Shown piece after piece: positions 44,909 through 54,490 of a stretch of 64,000 nt of DNA (within the stretch, counting starts at the first letter, position 1; every line of letters begins with the position of its first letter). Source of the DNA: Acinetobacter johnsonii CIP 64.6 (GTDB taxonomy: Bacteria > Pseudomonadota > Gammaproteobacteria > Pseudomonadales > Moraxellaceae); assembly GCF_000368045.1 (NCBI RefSeq), contig NZ_KB849230.1:199794-263793 (forward strand), read 5' to 3'. A program made the translations under genes and the position numbers. Below the pieces are notes generated by a model that saw only the letters and a list, made by a program, of their open reading frames with translations, did no database searches and was not told the origin of the DNA.

Positions 44909-45279
44909 TGTTTATTCAGGGTGACCGCGTAGATTCTATTGCATCTAAAAGATCTGCCGCCGAAAGATTTATCAACCTTAGACAGCAAAAGAAAGTCAAA
45001 GAATTTTTGGTGAAACTACGTGGCTATAAGCGCCCAGACTTCAATAGAATGATTCTTGATCTATGCCGCTTGAAGTGGACACACGAGAAAATTTCTTTTG
45101 TTCTCCCCGTTTCTAGCGCCTCAACTGTCTCAGAATGGGCACGTGGCGGTACACCAAATTTTGAAAATGGAGAGGCTCTTATCGAACTTTGGAGAGCTGA
45201 AACAGGTATTGAACGTATTCCACGCGAAGGTGAATGGCAAACGTATAAATATGAAATTGGGCAATTAGAATTACTCTGA
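44905..45279 (+). CDS. Phage HTH DNA-binding protein (paralogue A)
   Basis: 124 residues. The helix-turn-helix lies in KISFVLPVSSASTVSEWARG followed by NFENGEALIELWRAE. It overlaps dnaB by ATGA. A clear paralogue is at 58203-58505 on the minus strand, with the same HTH and the same IPR..W ending. It may regulate late genes or replication. Confidence 0.75.
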   Translation: MMFIQGDRVDSIASKRSAAERFINLRQQKKVKEFLVKLRGYKRPDFNRMILDLCRLKWTHEKISFVLPVSSASTVSEWARGGTPNFENGEALIELWRAETGIERIPREGEWQTYKYEIGQLELL

Positions 45280-45287
45280 TATCAAAT

Positions 45288-45318
45288 TGTCCGCCATCTC
45301 TGAAAGTAAATGGCGGAC
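45288..45318 (+). terminator. Hairpin after HTH paralogue A
   Basis: GTCCGCCAT and ATGGCGGAC form a 9-bp stem with a 13-base loop. The IS3 element inserted eight bases later, which separates it from any original T-run. Confidence 0.6.
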
Positions 45319-45368
45319 TCAATGTTTGATATACGCTGAATTATCAGGAGACTTTCCCTTGGGAGATT

Positions 45369-46223
45369 CTAGGCAGCCAACTTATAAAAGTCTTCGGCCA
45401 TTTGATTTGGTGTCTTAAAACCCAAACCCTTTTGAATTCTTCGATGATTATAAAATAACTCAATGTATTTTATAATATCTGCTTTGGCTTCTTCTCTGGT
45501 TTGATAGTTGTAATGATGCACTAACTCATTTTTCAGTATTCCCCAAAAGCTTTCAATCGGTGCATTATCGTAACAGTCTCCGCGCTTGCTCATTGAACCT
45601 TGAAAACCATATTGCTCAAGTATATTTCGATATTCATGGCTGCAATATTGACTTCCTCTGTCTGAATGCACAATCAGTTCTTTGGTTGGTTTTTGATTGT
45701 GAATAGCCATATTTAGCGCATTACAAACAAGCTGTGTTGTCATGCGCTCATTTAAGCTATAGCCAACCACTTGCTTCGTGTAAAGGTCTTTTACCGCTGC
45801 TAAATACAGCCATCCTTCAACAGTCCATATGTACGTAATATCACTTGACCATGCTTGATTTGGTCTAGTCATTGAGAATTGTTGCTCCAGCAGGTTTTCA
45901 TAGATCGCTCGATTATGGTCACTATTCGTAGTCCTTTTAAAACGCTTGTGTCGCTTACAATACAGGTGGTTCAGCGCTTTTATCTGACGTACAGCGTACA
46001 TACTCATTTTTATACCTTGAGCTTGTAAGTATTTGGTTAATCGAATATAACCATAGCTCTGCCTGGTCTCCTCATGGGCTATTTTCACCAATATCGTCTG
46101 TTGATTTCGTTGAATCGTTCTTTTGCTCACGCCTCTCTTGAGCCAATCATAAAAACATGAAACTGAAACATGAAGTAATCGAGCCATTAAGGTAATTGGA
46201 AAAGAATATCTTTTTTGTTTCAT
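45369..46223 (-). CDS. IS3 family transposase OrfB
   Basis: 284 residues. HTH_21 region (RQSYGYIRLTKYLQAQGIKM) and rve domain with all three acidic residues: SSDITYIW, HSDRGSQYCS and DNAPIESFWGILKNE. Normally made as an OrfAB fusion by -1 frameshift. The C-terminal YNHRRIQKGLGFKTP is standard. Confidence 0.93.
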   Translation of the reverse strand: MKQKRYSFPITLMARLLHVSVSCFYDWLKRGVSKRTIQRNQQTILVKIAHEETRQSYGYIRLTKYLQAQGIKMSMYAVRQIKALNHLYCKRHKRFKRTTNSDHNRAIYENLLEQQFSMTRPNQAWSSDITYIWTVEGWLYLAAVKDLYTKQVVGYSLNERMTTQLVCNALNMAIHNQKPTKELIVHSDRGSQYCSHEYRNILEQYGFQGSMSKRGDCYDNAPIESFWGILKNELVHHYNYQTREEAKADIIKYIELFYNHRRIQKGLGFKTPNQMAEDFYKLAA

Positions 46224-46234
46224 ATAGGCGTACC

Positions 46235-46534
46235 TTACTGACTTTCTTTGGCAAAGTACGCTGCTGCCTTTTTTAAAAATTCACGTTCCATTTCAGCTAT
46301 TTTGAGCTGTTGTTTGAGTTTTTTATTTTCTTCGAGTAGAGCGTTTAGATCAGGTGAATACTGTTTTGTACCTGCTAAAGTTCCAGCCTTTGCTTTGGTA
46401 TTCCAATTTGAAAGAGTTTGCATTGAAATGCTAAGTTGTCTAGCTGTTTCCGAGACATTGCCTTGATTGGCTTCAATTAATTTGATGGCTTCAGCTTTAA
46501 ATTCTGTGGTGTAAGTCTTGTGTTTCTTGCTCAT
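46235..46534 (-). CDS. IS3 family transposase OrfA
   Basis: 99 residues. Helix-turn-helix (GNVSETARQLSISMQTLSNW) and leucine zipper (LEENKKLKQQLKIAEMEREF). A run of six A followed by G (minus strand, about 46268-46274) near the end is a likely slip site for the OrfAB fusion. Confidence 0.92.
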   Translation of the reverse strand: MSKKHKTYTTEFKAEAIKLIEANQGNVSETARQLSISMQTLSNWNTKAKAGTLAGTKQYSPDLNALLEENKKLKQQLKIAEMEREFLKKAAAYFAKESQ

Positions 46535-46614
46535 GGTAAACTCCTGATGAGTGTGTTTAGTTTACCAAGTTAAAACCTCCTGTTTTTTCAGCACACATCA
46601 GTTTTATAAACCAA

Positions 46615-47370
46615 TTAATTAGGAGATATATAAATTTTTCTTATGTGGCATTTGTAATAAGCCATACCATCATCATCTTCACATCGATCATTAAGCCCAA
46701 TATGGTAGAGTTCTGAGTGTTCTAATCCAAGCATATCCAAATAAGACAATATAAACTGAAGTTCCAAATTAGAATTCTTATGCAAATTATCTTGTTCTTC
46801 ATCTGTTAAATAAATAACGATAAATTCTTTTGCACCTTTTTCCAGCAAAGTAATACTTTCAATTAAACTTTCATTCCTAAAAATTTTTATTTTCTTAATA
46901 GATGATCCTAAATTTTTTAAATGAAAGCTTATATCCTGCTGTTTATGCTCATAACCGAGCTCTCCAGTAAAAGGATTGGCCTCTACCATCACTACTTGTT
47001 CAGGATCAAAATGTAAACCTTCAAATTCTAATATTGGTTTAGCTTGTTCATGCCGAACTTTTTGATCACTCTCATGAATTTTTATTAATTTTTTCTGTTC
47101 CTCAACACTATTTTTCAATTCAGTGGCTTGAAGACGTAATGATTCGGTATTTTGCTTTAATTCGCGCCCTTGTTGGAGATACCCATACACTAACCATAAA
47201 AAAGCTAAAGGAGAAAAAACACCAGCTAAAAAATCTCCTTTCTCATTTAGCTTCAATGAATTAAATTCATCTAAATTAATTATAAAATTACAGCTTAAAT
47301 ATAAATATGAAATAGAGATGATAGTGATCAGAACCATCCCCAAATTATCTTTTATTATTTGCATAAACAT
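46615..47370 (-). CDS. Membrane protein with coiled coil, prophage accessory
   Basis: 251 residues. Two membrane segments (about 10-32 and 47-65) followed by a coiled coil (GRELKQNTESLRLQATELKN to about 105) and a soluble C-terminal domain. Architecture is seen in many prophage accessory proteins. It could be an exclusion or defence protein, but no catalytic motif is visible. It is the first gene right of the IS3. Confidence 0.6.
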   Translation of the reverse strand: MFMQIIKDNLGMVLITIISISYLYLSCNFIINLDEFNSLKLNEKGDFLAGVFSPLAFLWLVYGYLQQGRELKQNTESLRLQATELKNSVEEQKKLIKIHESDQKVRHEQAKPILEFEGLHFDPEQVVMVEANPFTGELGYEHKQQDISFHLKNLGSSIKKIKIFRNESLIESITLLEKGAKEFIVIYLTDEEQDNLHKNSNLELQFILSYLDMLGLEHSELYHIGLNDRCEDDDGMAYYKCHIRKIYISPN

Positions 47371-47391
47371 ACCAATAAATTATTAATATTA

Positions 47392-47823
47392 TTAATTAAT
47401 TTTGATTTTCATTGGTTGAAAATCATCAATATGAACTTTTTTAGCCTTTAGCAAATCCTCTCTTTTACCATCTACAACCAAGACGGCGCGCTTAACCTGA
47501 ACTGTCCAAGTACGATCTGCTCCACACATTGTTTCAGATTCAAGAAAAACATTTCCAAATGCTTTACCCTGAAGATTTTGTATATCGCCGTAGGTTATTA
47601 CATTTTCCGAAGTCCCCTGCACTCTGCCGGATCTGTCCTTTGCTACCAGGTCTAAATACAGTTTGTCATAGGTTCCAAGAAAATCATGGATTGTCACATC
47701 CACCACGGCGGAACAGATCCCAGAGTTCACATAGCTGGTCTTCGAATGCTGAAGTGTAATTGGGGTGGCCAAAGAGACTGAGCTCATGAGAGCCATTAAA
47801 GAGAATGCTATTATATTCTTCAT
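47392..47823 (-). CDS. Small secreted protein, possibly IrmA-like
   Basis: 143 residues. Signal peptide MKNIIAFSLMALMSSVSLA. The mature part is beta-rich with two cysteines (SGICSAVVDVTI and ETMCGADRTW) likely to form a disulfide. It resembles IrmA-family secreted proteins from memory (LDLVAKDRSGRVQGT), which I hold with low certainty. It may be a lysogenic conversion gene. Confidence 0.5.
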   Translation of the reverse strand: MKNIIAFSLMALMSSVSLATPITLQHSKTSYVNSGICSAVVDVTIHDFLGTYDKLYLDLVAKDRSGRVQGTSENVITYGDIQNLQGKAFGNVFLESETMCGADRTWTVQVKRAVLVVDGKREDLLKAKKVHIDDFQPMKIKIN

Positions 47824-47850
47824 GATGCGAAATTCCTTTTTCTACTAAAA

Positions 47851-48072
47851 TTATGAATGTGGTGTTATCAGAGGCTGTATTTCAAGTGATTCAAGCAATC
47901 CACTGTTTCTTTCCCAGGTATCAACTGCTTTGATCCCGTAACGACTGCTTGAGCGTCCATGCGCTTTAATCACTGGCTCAGGAAAGTTCTTTTTATTTCG
48001 CCAGCTGATCAAAGTACCTTTAGTAATTCCATAGCGCTTCAATAACTCAGGTGTTGAGATATATAAGGTCAT
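47851..48072 (-). CDS. AlpA family helix-turn-helix regulator
   Basis: 73 residues. TPELLKRYGITKGTLISWRN, then NFPEPVIKAHGRSSSRYGIKAVDTW: the AlpA/excisionase winged helix with a basic wing. Possible excisionase or activator of prophage genes. Confidence 0.75.
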   Translation of the reverse strand: MTLYISTPELLKRYGITKGTLISWRNKKNFPEPVIKAHGRSSSRYGIKAVDTWERNSGLLESLEIQPLITPHS

Positions 48073-48112
48073 CAGCTATTACCCCTTAAACTATACCCAC
48101 AAATGTGGGGAG

Positions 48113-48616
48113 TCAGTATGGTAGTGCACTCTGTATAAGGCTCATGAGAGAATCCATATTATCCCAACCAGCATCTACAATTTTCATTGTTAGATGCTTT
48201 AACCCTTCTGCAGGTAGTTCTTTAATAGCATCAATCATAGTAGCTTTACGTTCGGGACTGAGATCGGAAATCATAATTTTTGCAGCAAGAATGGCTCTAA
48301 GCTGCTCGGTTTCAAATTTGATCGTAACTGTACCAAGAATTGCGGAGAGTCCGCCGTCATCTGCTAAAAAGTCCATTCCTTTATGCGTTATTTCTGCCGA
48401 GCCAAATTGTACTTGTCCACGCCCACCGAGTGATTGAGAAACAAAAACGCTCTTATCTGTAACTAAACCATGAGATTGTAAATAATAAAGATTAGCTACG
48501 GCCTTTTCATAATCCACAGATCCGTATTGAAAGTCTTTTGAAAAATCATATCTAAAAGGATATACCTCACTTAGGTTCGTTAATAATTTTCGCTGTAACT
48601 CTCTATCTAAAATCAT
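48113..48616 (-). CDS. Phage or accessory protein, unknown
   Basis: 167 residues, soluble. The first part (about 1-80) looks like a winged helix (LYYLQSHGLVTD, AEITHKGMDFLADDGG). The rest is helical. No catalytic motif seen. Similar proteins are common in prophages; function unknown. Confidence 0.6.
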   Translation of the reverse strand: MILDRELQRKLLTNLSEVYPFRYDFSKDFQYGSVDYEKAVANLYYLQSHGLVTDKSVFVSQSLGGRGQVQFGSAEITHKGMDFLADDGGLSAILGTVTIKFETEQLRAILAAKIMISDLSPERKATMIDAIKELPAEGLKHLTMKIVDAGWDNMDSLMSLIQSALPY

Positions 48617-48672
48617 TCTATTTTTGATCCTATGACTGCAGGTAATTCTCAGAAATTTTTGACTAAACTAAT

Positions 48673-49263
48673 TTAATAATAATCTCTCATATCCTTGAGA
48701 AGAGAAATTGTTAGACCAGTATTTTGAATTTTTCTTTCATTAGAAATATATTTATTTTTCTCATTTTTATAAGAGTACTGCATCTTTTTGGAATCGATCA
48801 TTTTGGCTAAGAATTTTTTAACTTCGACCTTATCAATAATACGATAAGTTGCCTCAAAACTAGGCTCCTTATCAAATGCCACTATATAGCGCCCTCCACC
48901 TCTTGGCTTATCTTCCATTTCAATTATATATCCTAACGAACCCAACAAAATTCTGAATTCCCCTCTCTGTGCTCCGCATATAACGGCATTCATGTTGTAA
49001 CTATCTTTGTAAGAGTTACAGCTTAAAAACCAGTAATTATCACCACTCTTGTTTGGAATAGACTCACCATCAAATAGAGCTAAAGTTAGTAATCCATTCT
49101 CTTTAGCTGAAATAAATTTAACCCCATTAATAGACCCTTCTTTAGGCGTCCCATCAGAGTTAAAGATGTCAGCTATATCAACTTCTGAAGCTGCTAAAGC
49201 AATACAATTAAATGCACTAAAGCATGTCAAAAACATTAAAACCTTAAATAAAAATTTATTCAT
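48673..49263 (-). CDS. Exported protein, unknown
   Basis: 196 residues from MNKFLFKVLMFLTCFSAFNC. The N-terminus is a signal peptide; the cysteine at residue 20 may be a lipoprotein site, though the context FNC is weak. The mature part has two more cysteines (LSCNSYKD, AVICGAQRG). Between ejection genes and accessory genes; possibly a lysogenic conversion factor. Confidence 0.55.
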   Translation of the reverse strand: MNKFLFKVLMFLTCFSAFNCIALAASEVDIADIFNSDGTPKEGSINGVKFISAKENGLLTLALFDGESIPNKSGDNYWFLSCNSYKDSYNMNAVICGAQRGEFRILLGSLGYIIEMEDKPRGGGRYIVAFDKEPSFEATYRIIDKVEVKKFLAKMIDSKKMQYSYKNEKNKYISNERKIQNTGLTISLLKDMRDYY

Positions 49264-49303
49264 TTCTTTCATTTTTAAAGTGTGTTAATTAATCACCATA
49301 CAA

Positions 49304-49325
49304 CAAAAAAGGAGCCGAAGCTCCT
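49304..49325 (-). terminator. Terminator of the ejection-protein operon
   Basis: On the minus strand AGGAGC-TTCG-GCTCCT is followed by TTTTTT: a short stem with a stable UUCG loop right after the stop of 49330-51855. Confidence 0.88.
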
Positions 49326-49329
49326 AATT

Positions 49330-51855
49330 CTATTCTGATAAATCCCACCAGTAACTATTACCTAAGTTCTCCAGACGCTGCTGTGTTCTTGGTAAATAAT
49401 CAGGATCAATCATGTTCTGCATTTTAGAATACAGCATTCGATCTACGACCAGTTTACTGTACCAAAGATTTTGTAATGGAATATTACTCTTCAGGGTATT
49501 GGCCACTTCCATCATCCGGGTAGATTCTTTCCCCTCAATGATGTTGTTACCCATACCTGTTAACAGCATACCCAACTTCATGCTTTGGCCTAATAATGGG
49601 CCACTGATAAAGTCTGATGCACTTCGACCAGTTGGATCTGAAAGTGCAGACATGATGTCCCCCAGGAAGGAAAGCCCCCCACCTTTAAGGAGTGACTTAC
49701 CAAAGAAGTCAATCGTGAATACAGGCTCTGGATTCTTACCATTGGCCAAGTTCTGAGTCTGAACGATCAATGCACCTGCTAAAGTTTGATAAGCCAGTAG
49801 CGAAACTAGGAATGTCACTCGGCTCTTAATGTCCCCTTGAGCAAAGGCACGATGACCAATACGGAACATGTATGCCAAAGGAAAGCCTTTAAACTGGAAT
49901 AGTGTTCTGCCTAATTCACCCTGAATGGTACCGGCTTCACCTAGATTAATAATGCTACGCTCACGTACACCAGCCTCAATGATGGCCACAGATTCCTCAT
50001 TGAATAAATGAGTCTGGTACTTCATTGCTGCTTTATATCGAAAGTCAGCAATCGCACTTGTACTGTTATGCTTATCCTCTGGCAAGAACTGCTTAATGAC
50101 ATCATCAGAGGCATTGAAGAAATCATTCTGAGTAAGTACCGCCGTTCCATCTTCACGCTTGCTTGGCTCCAGCTGCTGCCATAACTGCCAATCGCGTTCG
50201 GTAATGCCATTCCCCTGTAGGATCTTAAGATCATCTGCACCGAGATCCTTCCAATCTGTTTTACGGGTCAACTCAGCAAGCTTATTCATATGCACTAGAT
50301 TGAACGCTCGTTTCGCTCCTGCGGTCACGGCGTTCAGTCCTGACAGTTTCATCGTCATTGCAGCAAAAGCCTGCATACGTGCATTAAAACGGCCTGATTT
50401 AGTGGCACTACTGACAATATCAGCATCACCAAACCGGGTCATAGAGCCTGCCATCTCGCCAATACCTAAACCGAATCGTAATGCCTCATCACGTGTGGAA
50501 CCCTGTTTCAATTGCTTCATGTATTCAGGGAGGATGGATTTGGTATAAGACAGGCCCAGCATATTAGCCACTTTCTTCATACTAGCATGATCGCCAAAGG
50601 TCGTTAATGTGGTTCCACCTAATTTAGATGCCACCATTAAAGCACGAAGACCACCCATGACATTTCCTAGGGTTGAATCAATCGCCCGGGTATTAGCATC
50701 GAGGGTGTTATACATTGATATAGCCCGGTGAGCCTGCTTATCAATCTCGCCGTGTTTTAATCCATTATCTGGATCAGCCTTAAGTTTTATCTTAGCTTCA
50801 TCCAGCAACGATTCAAATGTATGACGTGGATTGGATCCAAGGTTCTGCATCATGGCTACTTCAGTACTCATACGCTGGGTATGGTTTTTCAGGATTTCAT
50901 GAAAGCCGGCTTCATTGTAGGTACCATACTTCTTCTGGTAAGCCAACCAAGCATCACCATCTTTAAAATGCAATGCTCGCGCTTCCTGGTGTCGGTTTGC
51001 CATTTTTGAGCGACCACCTACTGGTGATGCTCCTGCTTTGGTCTGTTTATTTAGCACATGAAGATCTTTATTTGCGCCGTTGGTAGCGATAGTCTTATAG
51101 ATCTCCTCCAACATGGATTTAAGTTCTAACTCATCCATAAGCTCGCCAGTATCTTTGACGTACTGATTTCGATCCGCACCAGCTAAAACATCATTTACCC
51201 ATTCAGATTGGTCAGTTAAAGCAACCTTTTTCTGATCGTGCGAAGTCATAAAGCCAAAATTGTCCAGCTTCTTAATATTTCCGCCTGCACGATTGAATGC
51301 TAAGCGCATTTCTTCTAAAGCTGCACTGACCTCTTTAGCCATTGCAGTAATTTCAGGATTATCAGACTTGCCACCAAACATGACCCTGATAATGTCATCA
51401 GTCATGGCTTTGTTCACTGACATTCCAAACCGTTCTTGAGTTTTGGTAAATACATCAGCAACTAAGGACATCCAGCGACTATGTAAAGCTTGTGACTGCT
51501 TTTCTATAGACTGAATACCGCTTTGATCCGAGAAATAAGCAATCTTCCGCATTAATGCCTGAACAGGGTTTAATTTTGGATGGTTATAAATTTCAGTTTG
51601 AATCTGAGCTTTAATGACAGCATCTCTGGCAATATTCTGATTATTCTTAGCAATCTGCACGGCGAGATCCGAAGCTGTTTTCTGAGCAATAGCTTCAGCA
51701 CGTTCAGCTGGGCTTTTAAAAATCCAATCAGAATCAGTTCTAGCCAATGTATTTTGCGCGCGGATATACAATGATGAAATGCGGTTACTATCTGCTGCAC
51801 TAAGTCTTTTTTTACCTAAGGCCTTTGCGACCTGCTCTCTACATTCTGCTCTCAT
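49330..51855 (-). CDS. Phage ejection (internal virion) protein, large
   Basis: 841 residues without disruption. Mostly helical, with a hydrophobic stretch near residue 680 (VTFLVSLLAYQTLAGALIV). It looks like the C-terminal part of T7 gp16-type internal virion proteins, here split from the transglycosylase part encoded just upstream. Start codon overlaps the upstream stop by ATGA. It probably crosses the cell envelope during DNA ejection. Confidence 0.7.
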   Translation of the reverse strand: MRAECREQVAKALGKKRLSAADSNRISSLYIRAQNTLARTDSDWIFKSPAERAEAIAQKTASDLAVQIAKNNQNIARDAVIKAQIQTEIYNHPKLNPVQALMRKIAYFSDQSGIQSIEKQSQALHSRWMSLVADVFTKTQERFGMSVNKAMTDDIIRVMFGGKSDNPEITAMAKEVSAALEEMRLAFNRAGGNIKKLDNFGFMTSHDQKKVALTDQSEWVNDVLAGADRNQYVKDTGELMDELELKSMLEEIYKTIATNGANKDLHVLNKQTKAGASPVGGRSKMANRHQEARALHFKDGDAWLAYQKKYGTYNEAGFHEILKNHTQRMSTEVAMMQNLGSNPRHTFESLLDEAKIKLKADPDNGLKHGEIDKQAHRAISMYNTLDANTRAIDSTLGNVMGGLRALMVASKLGGTTLTTFGDHASMKKVANMLGLSYTKSILPEYMKQLKQGSTRDEALRFGLGIGEMAGSMTRFGDADIVSSATKSGRFNARMQAFAAMTMKLSGLNAVTAGAKRAFNLVHMNKLAELTRKTDWKDLGADDLKILQGNGITERDWQLWQQLEPSKREDGTAVLTQNDFFNASDDVIKQFLPEDKHNSTSAIADFRYKAAMKYQTHLFNEESVAIIEAGVRERSIINLGEAGTIQGELGRTLFQFKGFPLAYMFRIGHRAFAQGDIKSRVTFLVSLLAYQTLAGALIVQTQNLANGKNPEPVFTIDFFGKSLLKGGGLSFLGDIMSALSDPTGRSASDFISGPLLGQSMKLGMLLTGMGNNIIEGKESTRMMEVANTLKSNIPLQNLWYSKLVVDRMLYSKMQNMIDPDYLPRTQQRLENLGNSYWWDLSE

Positions 51856-54482
51856 GCTGCTTCACTCCCATATCTTAATGCACAGCTTGCCAATGCTTTC
51901 ACTGCCTGAATTTCATCTTTTGCGATTTCTTCTTGCTCTTTGACATAGTCCAATAGATCTCGGGATGACATCGTCACAATTTCTTCATTCCCGTTTTCAT
52001 CCAGGCGCGTAAAGGTCACTTCCATATCGGGATCTGCTTCTAGAATTGAAACTGCTTCCCTACCGTCTGCCGTGTCAGTGAATGCGCCATATTCCCCTTT
52101 ACTAGACTTGGTTAAGTCCGGTGCACCATCAACCTTGGACTTGCTAGGCTTCCAGAACTCCCGTTCTAATGCCTGAGTAGCTTTATGCTGTACCGCAGTC
52201 AATTCAGGACTATCAGCTTTACCATTAGCAGGATGGGCAAATAGATCATTCCCATTACGTGTAGCCTTTACCGGGCTAATGGTGCCATCCTGATTAATCT
52301 GGCGCTGGAATGTCGTATTAGAAGTACTATTGTGTAGCTCTTGAATAATTCCCCCATCCTCCATTAAACGCTCTCGTTTGAGATAGTTTTGCGATCTGGT
52401 CGGAGTCCAATTGTCTACACCATCAACAATTGAGTTTTGCGGAATATTTGAACCTGATGTTCTGGTATTGATATCTAAAGTGTTCGATTCTGGATCTGGA
52501 AGAATAACGCGTTGTTGTTCTGGCTCAAGCTGGTAAAGATCAGAGTCCAATGTATCCAAATTACGACTGGCACTATTACCAGGGCCAGATAAGTCGACCT
52601 GAGGTTCAACATACGGCGTTCGGTAAGCACCTCCTTCCGAATACTGATAATGCGCCGTAGCCTTGAGGTATTCCAGATCCTCCTTGGTCAATGGAGAAGA
52701 TAGGGCTTCGAACTCTTCCTGGAGTGACTTAACACTATGCTCATCTGCACTGAGTACAAAAGGCATTGCTTCAACTTCAGCATCAGATTGGGACTTGTAA
52801 GCAGGTGGTGCAGTTATATCAGACTCAAACTGTGGGAACTCTGATTCGCTCCCTCGGACTTCGGTAGGATGTGCTGCACTTTGTGAACCGACATCACCAT
52901 AAAGTTTAGCTATATCGTTCCAGCGCTTTTCGTATTTGGCCTTTACCTGCCCTACGGTCATACCATTGAATTGATGACTTGAAGTGATACCTTCTGCAAT
53001 CTGTCTTGCAGTCTTTTTCTGATTGCCTTTACTCCAGCGTGTGGCCACATCAACAAAAAGCTCATTATCCTTAGCCTTTAAAAATGCTGGTCCACCACCC
53101 TCACCAAAGAAATGCAGGTAGTAAAGCTCTAGGCCATTCGGATCTCGATTAAAGTGGCTGCGGAAAACCTTGGCATTGTGCTCGTAGTAATTCAGGCCCG
53201 CTTTAATTTGATCATTACCATCAAACTTATTTTTACCTCCCATACGGGCAAAGGTGCTATCCAAAGTCTGGAATAAGCCGGTAGCGGACGATAGTAACTT
53301 ACCGTTTCTGTCCTTTGGCTGGATTGAAGTGCTGAAAGTGCCACCAGTTTCCAAATGGGAAATGATTAAGGCATCCACTGGATTAATGCCTCGTTTAGAG
53401 GCTTCCTGAACAATCGTTTTTGTCCAAGGTTTTTTATCAAATACAGGATTAGTCAAAAGCTCCGCTATTACTGGCGCTTTATGTTCATCAGTATTGATAG
53501 CGCTTGGTCTTACAATAGCCTTCGGTGTACCTGTTATTGGTACCACTGGTGTGCTCGTTACGATTGCTTTGGGTGTTCCGCTCACTGGTGCTTTTAAGCT
53601 GACCAACTCATCATTCAATGCACTCTCCATTGCACTGTCTAAAGCATCAAAATGTGAATTGGCTTCTTTTGCATTAGTTGGGCTAAATGGATTCGTGCCT
53701 TCTGCATGCTCTATGTTGGCCTGTATATGAGCTGCATCATTCATGGTATCTACATTACTATGATCTTTAATCTGCTCTGGCCGTAATCGCCCTTTATTCG
53801 CCCATAAGTTGAGTAGTAAGGCCATCCCGCCGTTTGCTGCCAATGTGGACGGACTTAATGCATTTTCCTTTAATGCTTCGCCGTATTGAGCGACCTTCTT
53901 ATTTTCATTGTTCTCTAAATATGAACCTTCGATATAGTCACCGGCTGAACCCGCTGCAGTAGCCAGCGCGGTAGTAGCTACGGCGTCAGCAATTACAGAC
54001 TTAGACACACCATGGGTAGGAATAGCAAAACCCAAAGCATCTGCAACCCCTTTAACCGCACCACCGGTGCGAGCTGTTTGTATATCCGCCCCCTTATTGA
54101 TTAAGTCTGATTTTTCGGCCTCATAAGTCTGATAGCCAAAAAGCCCTGAATTAAGTGCTAATCCAGGTACACCACCAGTACCAAGTGTAGTCACGGCGTT
54201 CCAACCAATACGAGTAAAATCTTTAGTTAAACCATAAGTAAACTCCCCTACTCCTCCTAAGTCATCAGGTTTAAAAATCTCGAGGTTTTGTGCTCTTAGG
54301 GCAGCTGCTTTCTTGTCACCTCGGATTAATGCATCTGGTGCTGTAGCGGCCTCAATGGTCCCCATTGCAACACCAGAAAGAGTCCCTAAGGCACCATCGG
54401 CAAAGCCACCACGCTGGCTTTTTGGTTTAAATCGTGGATCATCCTGATTTAATGTGAGTTCATCATCTGCTAAAAAATCCAT
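51852..54482 (-). CDS. Phage ejection protein with lytic transglycosylase domain
   Basis: 876 residues. Region 60-200 has hydrophobic and glycine-rich stretches. Residues about 345-535 form a lysozyme-like SLT domain: catalytic glutamate near 377 in ISHLETGGTF, then SATGLFQTLDSTFARMGG and GLNYYEHN. The rest is polar. In podoviruses this enzyme opens peptidoglycan during DNA entry. Stop overlaps the next gene; start lies 8 bases after the previous stop. Confidence 0.8.
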   Translation of the reverse strand: MDFLADDELTLNQDDPRFKPKSQRGGFADGALGTLSGVAMGTIEAATAPDALIRGDKKAAALRAQNLEIFKPDDLGGVGEFTYGLTKDFTRIGWNAVTTLGTGGVPGLALNSGLFGYQTYEAEKSDLINKGADIQTARTGGAVKGVADALGFAIPTHGVSKSVIADAVATTALATAAGSAGDYIEGSYLENNENKKVAQYGEALKENALSPSTLAANGGMALLLNLWANKGRLRPEQIKDHSNVDTMNDAAHIQANIEHAEGTNPFSPTNAKEANSHFDALDSAMESALNDELVSLKAPVSGTPKAIVTSTPVVPITGTPKAIVRPSAINTDEHKAPVIAELLTNPVFDKKPWTKTIVQEASKRGINPVDALIISHLETGGTFSTSIQPKDRNGKLLSSATGLFQTLDSTFARMGGKNKFDGNDQIKAGLNYYEHNAKVFRSHFNRDPNGLELYYLHFFGEGGGPAFLKAKDNELFVDVATRWSKGNQKKTARQIAEGITSSHQFNGMTVGQVKAKYEKRWNDIAKLYGDVGSQSAAHPTEVRGSESEFPQFESDITAPPAYKSQSDAEVEAMPFVLSADEHSVKSLQEEFEALSSPLTKEDLEYLKATAHYQYSEGGAYRTPYVEPQVDLSGPGNSASRNLDTLDSDLYQLEPEQQRVILPDPESNTLDINTRTSGSNIPQNSIVDGVDNWTPTRSQNYLKRERLMEDGGIIQELHNSTSNTTFQRQINQDGTISPVKATRNGNDLFAHPANGKADSPELTAVQHKATQALEREFWKPSKSKVDGAPDLTKSSKGEYGAFTDTADGREAVSILEADPDMEVTFTRLDENGNEEIVTMSSRDLLDYVKEQEEIAKDEIQAVKALASCALRYGSEAA

Positions 54483-54490
54483 AGATCACC

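Larger units (their letters stand above)
45327..46600 (-). mobile_element. Intact IS3-family insertion sequence
   Basis: 1,274 bp. The terminal repeats are TGATATACGCTGAATTATCA at 45327 and TGATGTGTGCTGAAAAAACA reading inward from 46600. GTT flanks both sides (45324-45326 and 46601-46603), a possible 3-bp target duplication. orfA and orfB are both complete, so the element may be active. Confidence 0.92.
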
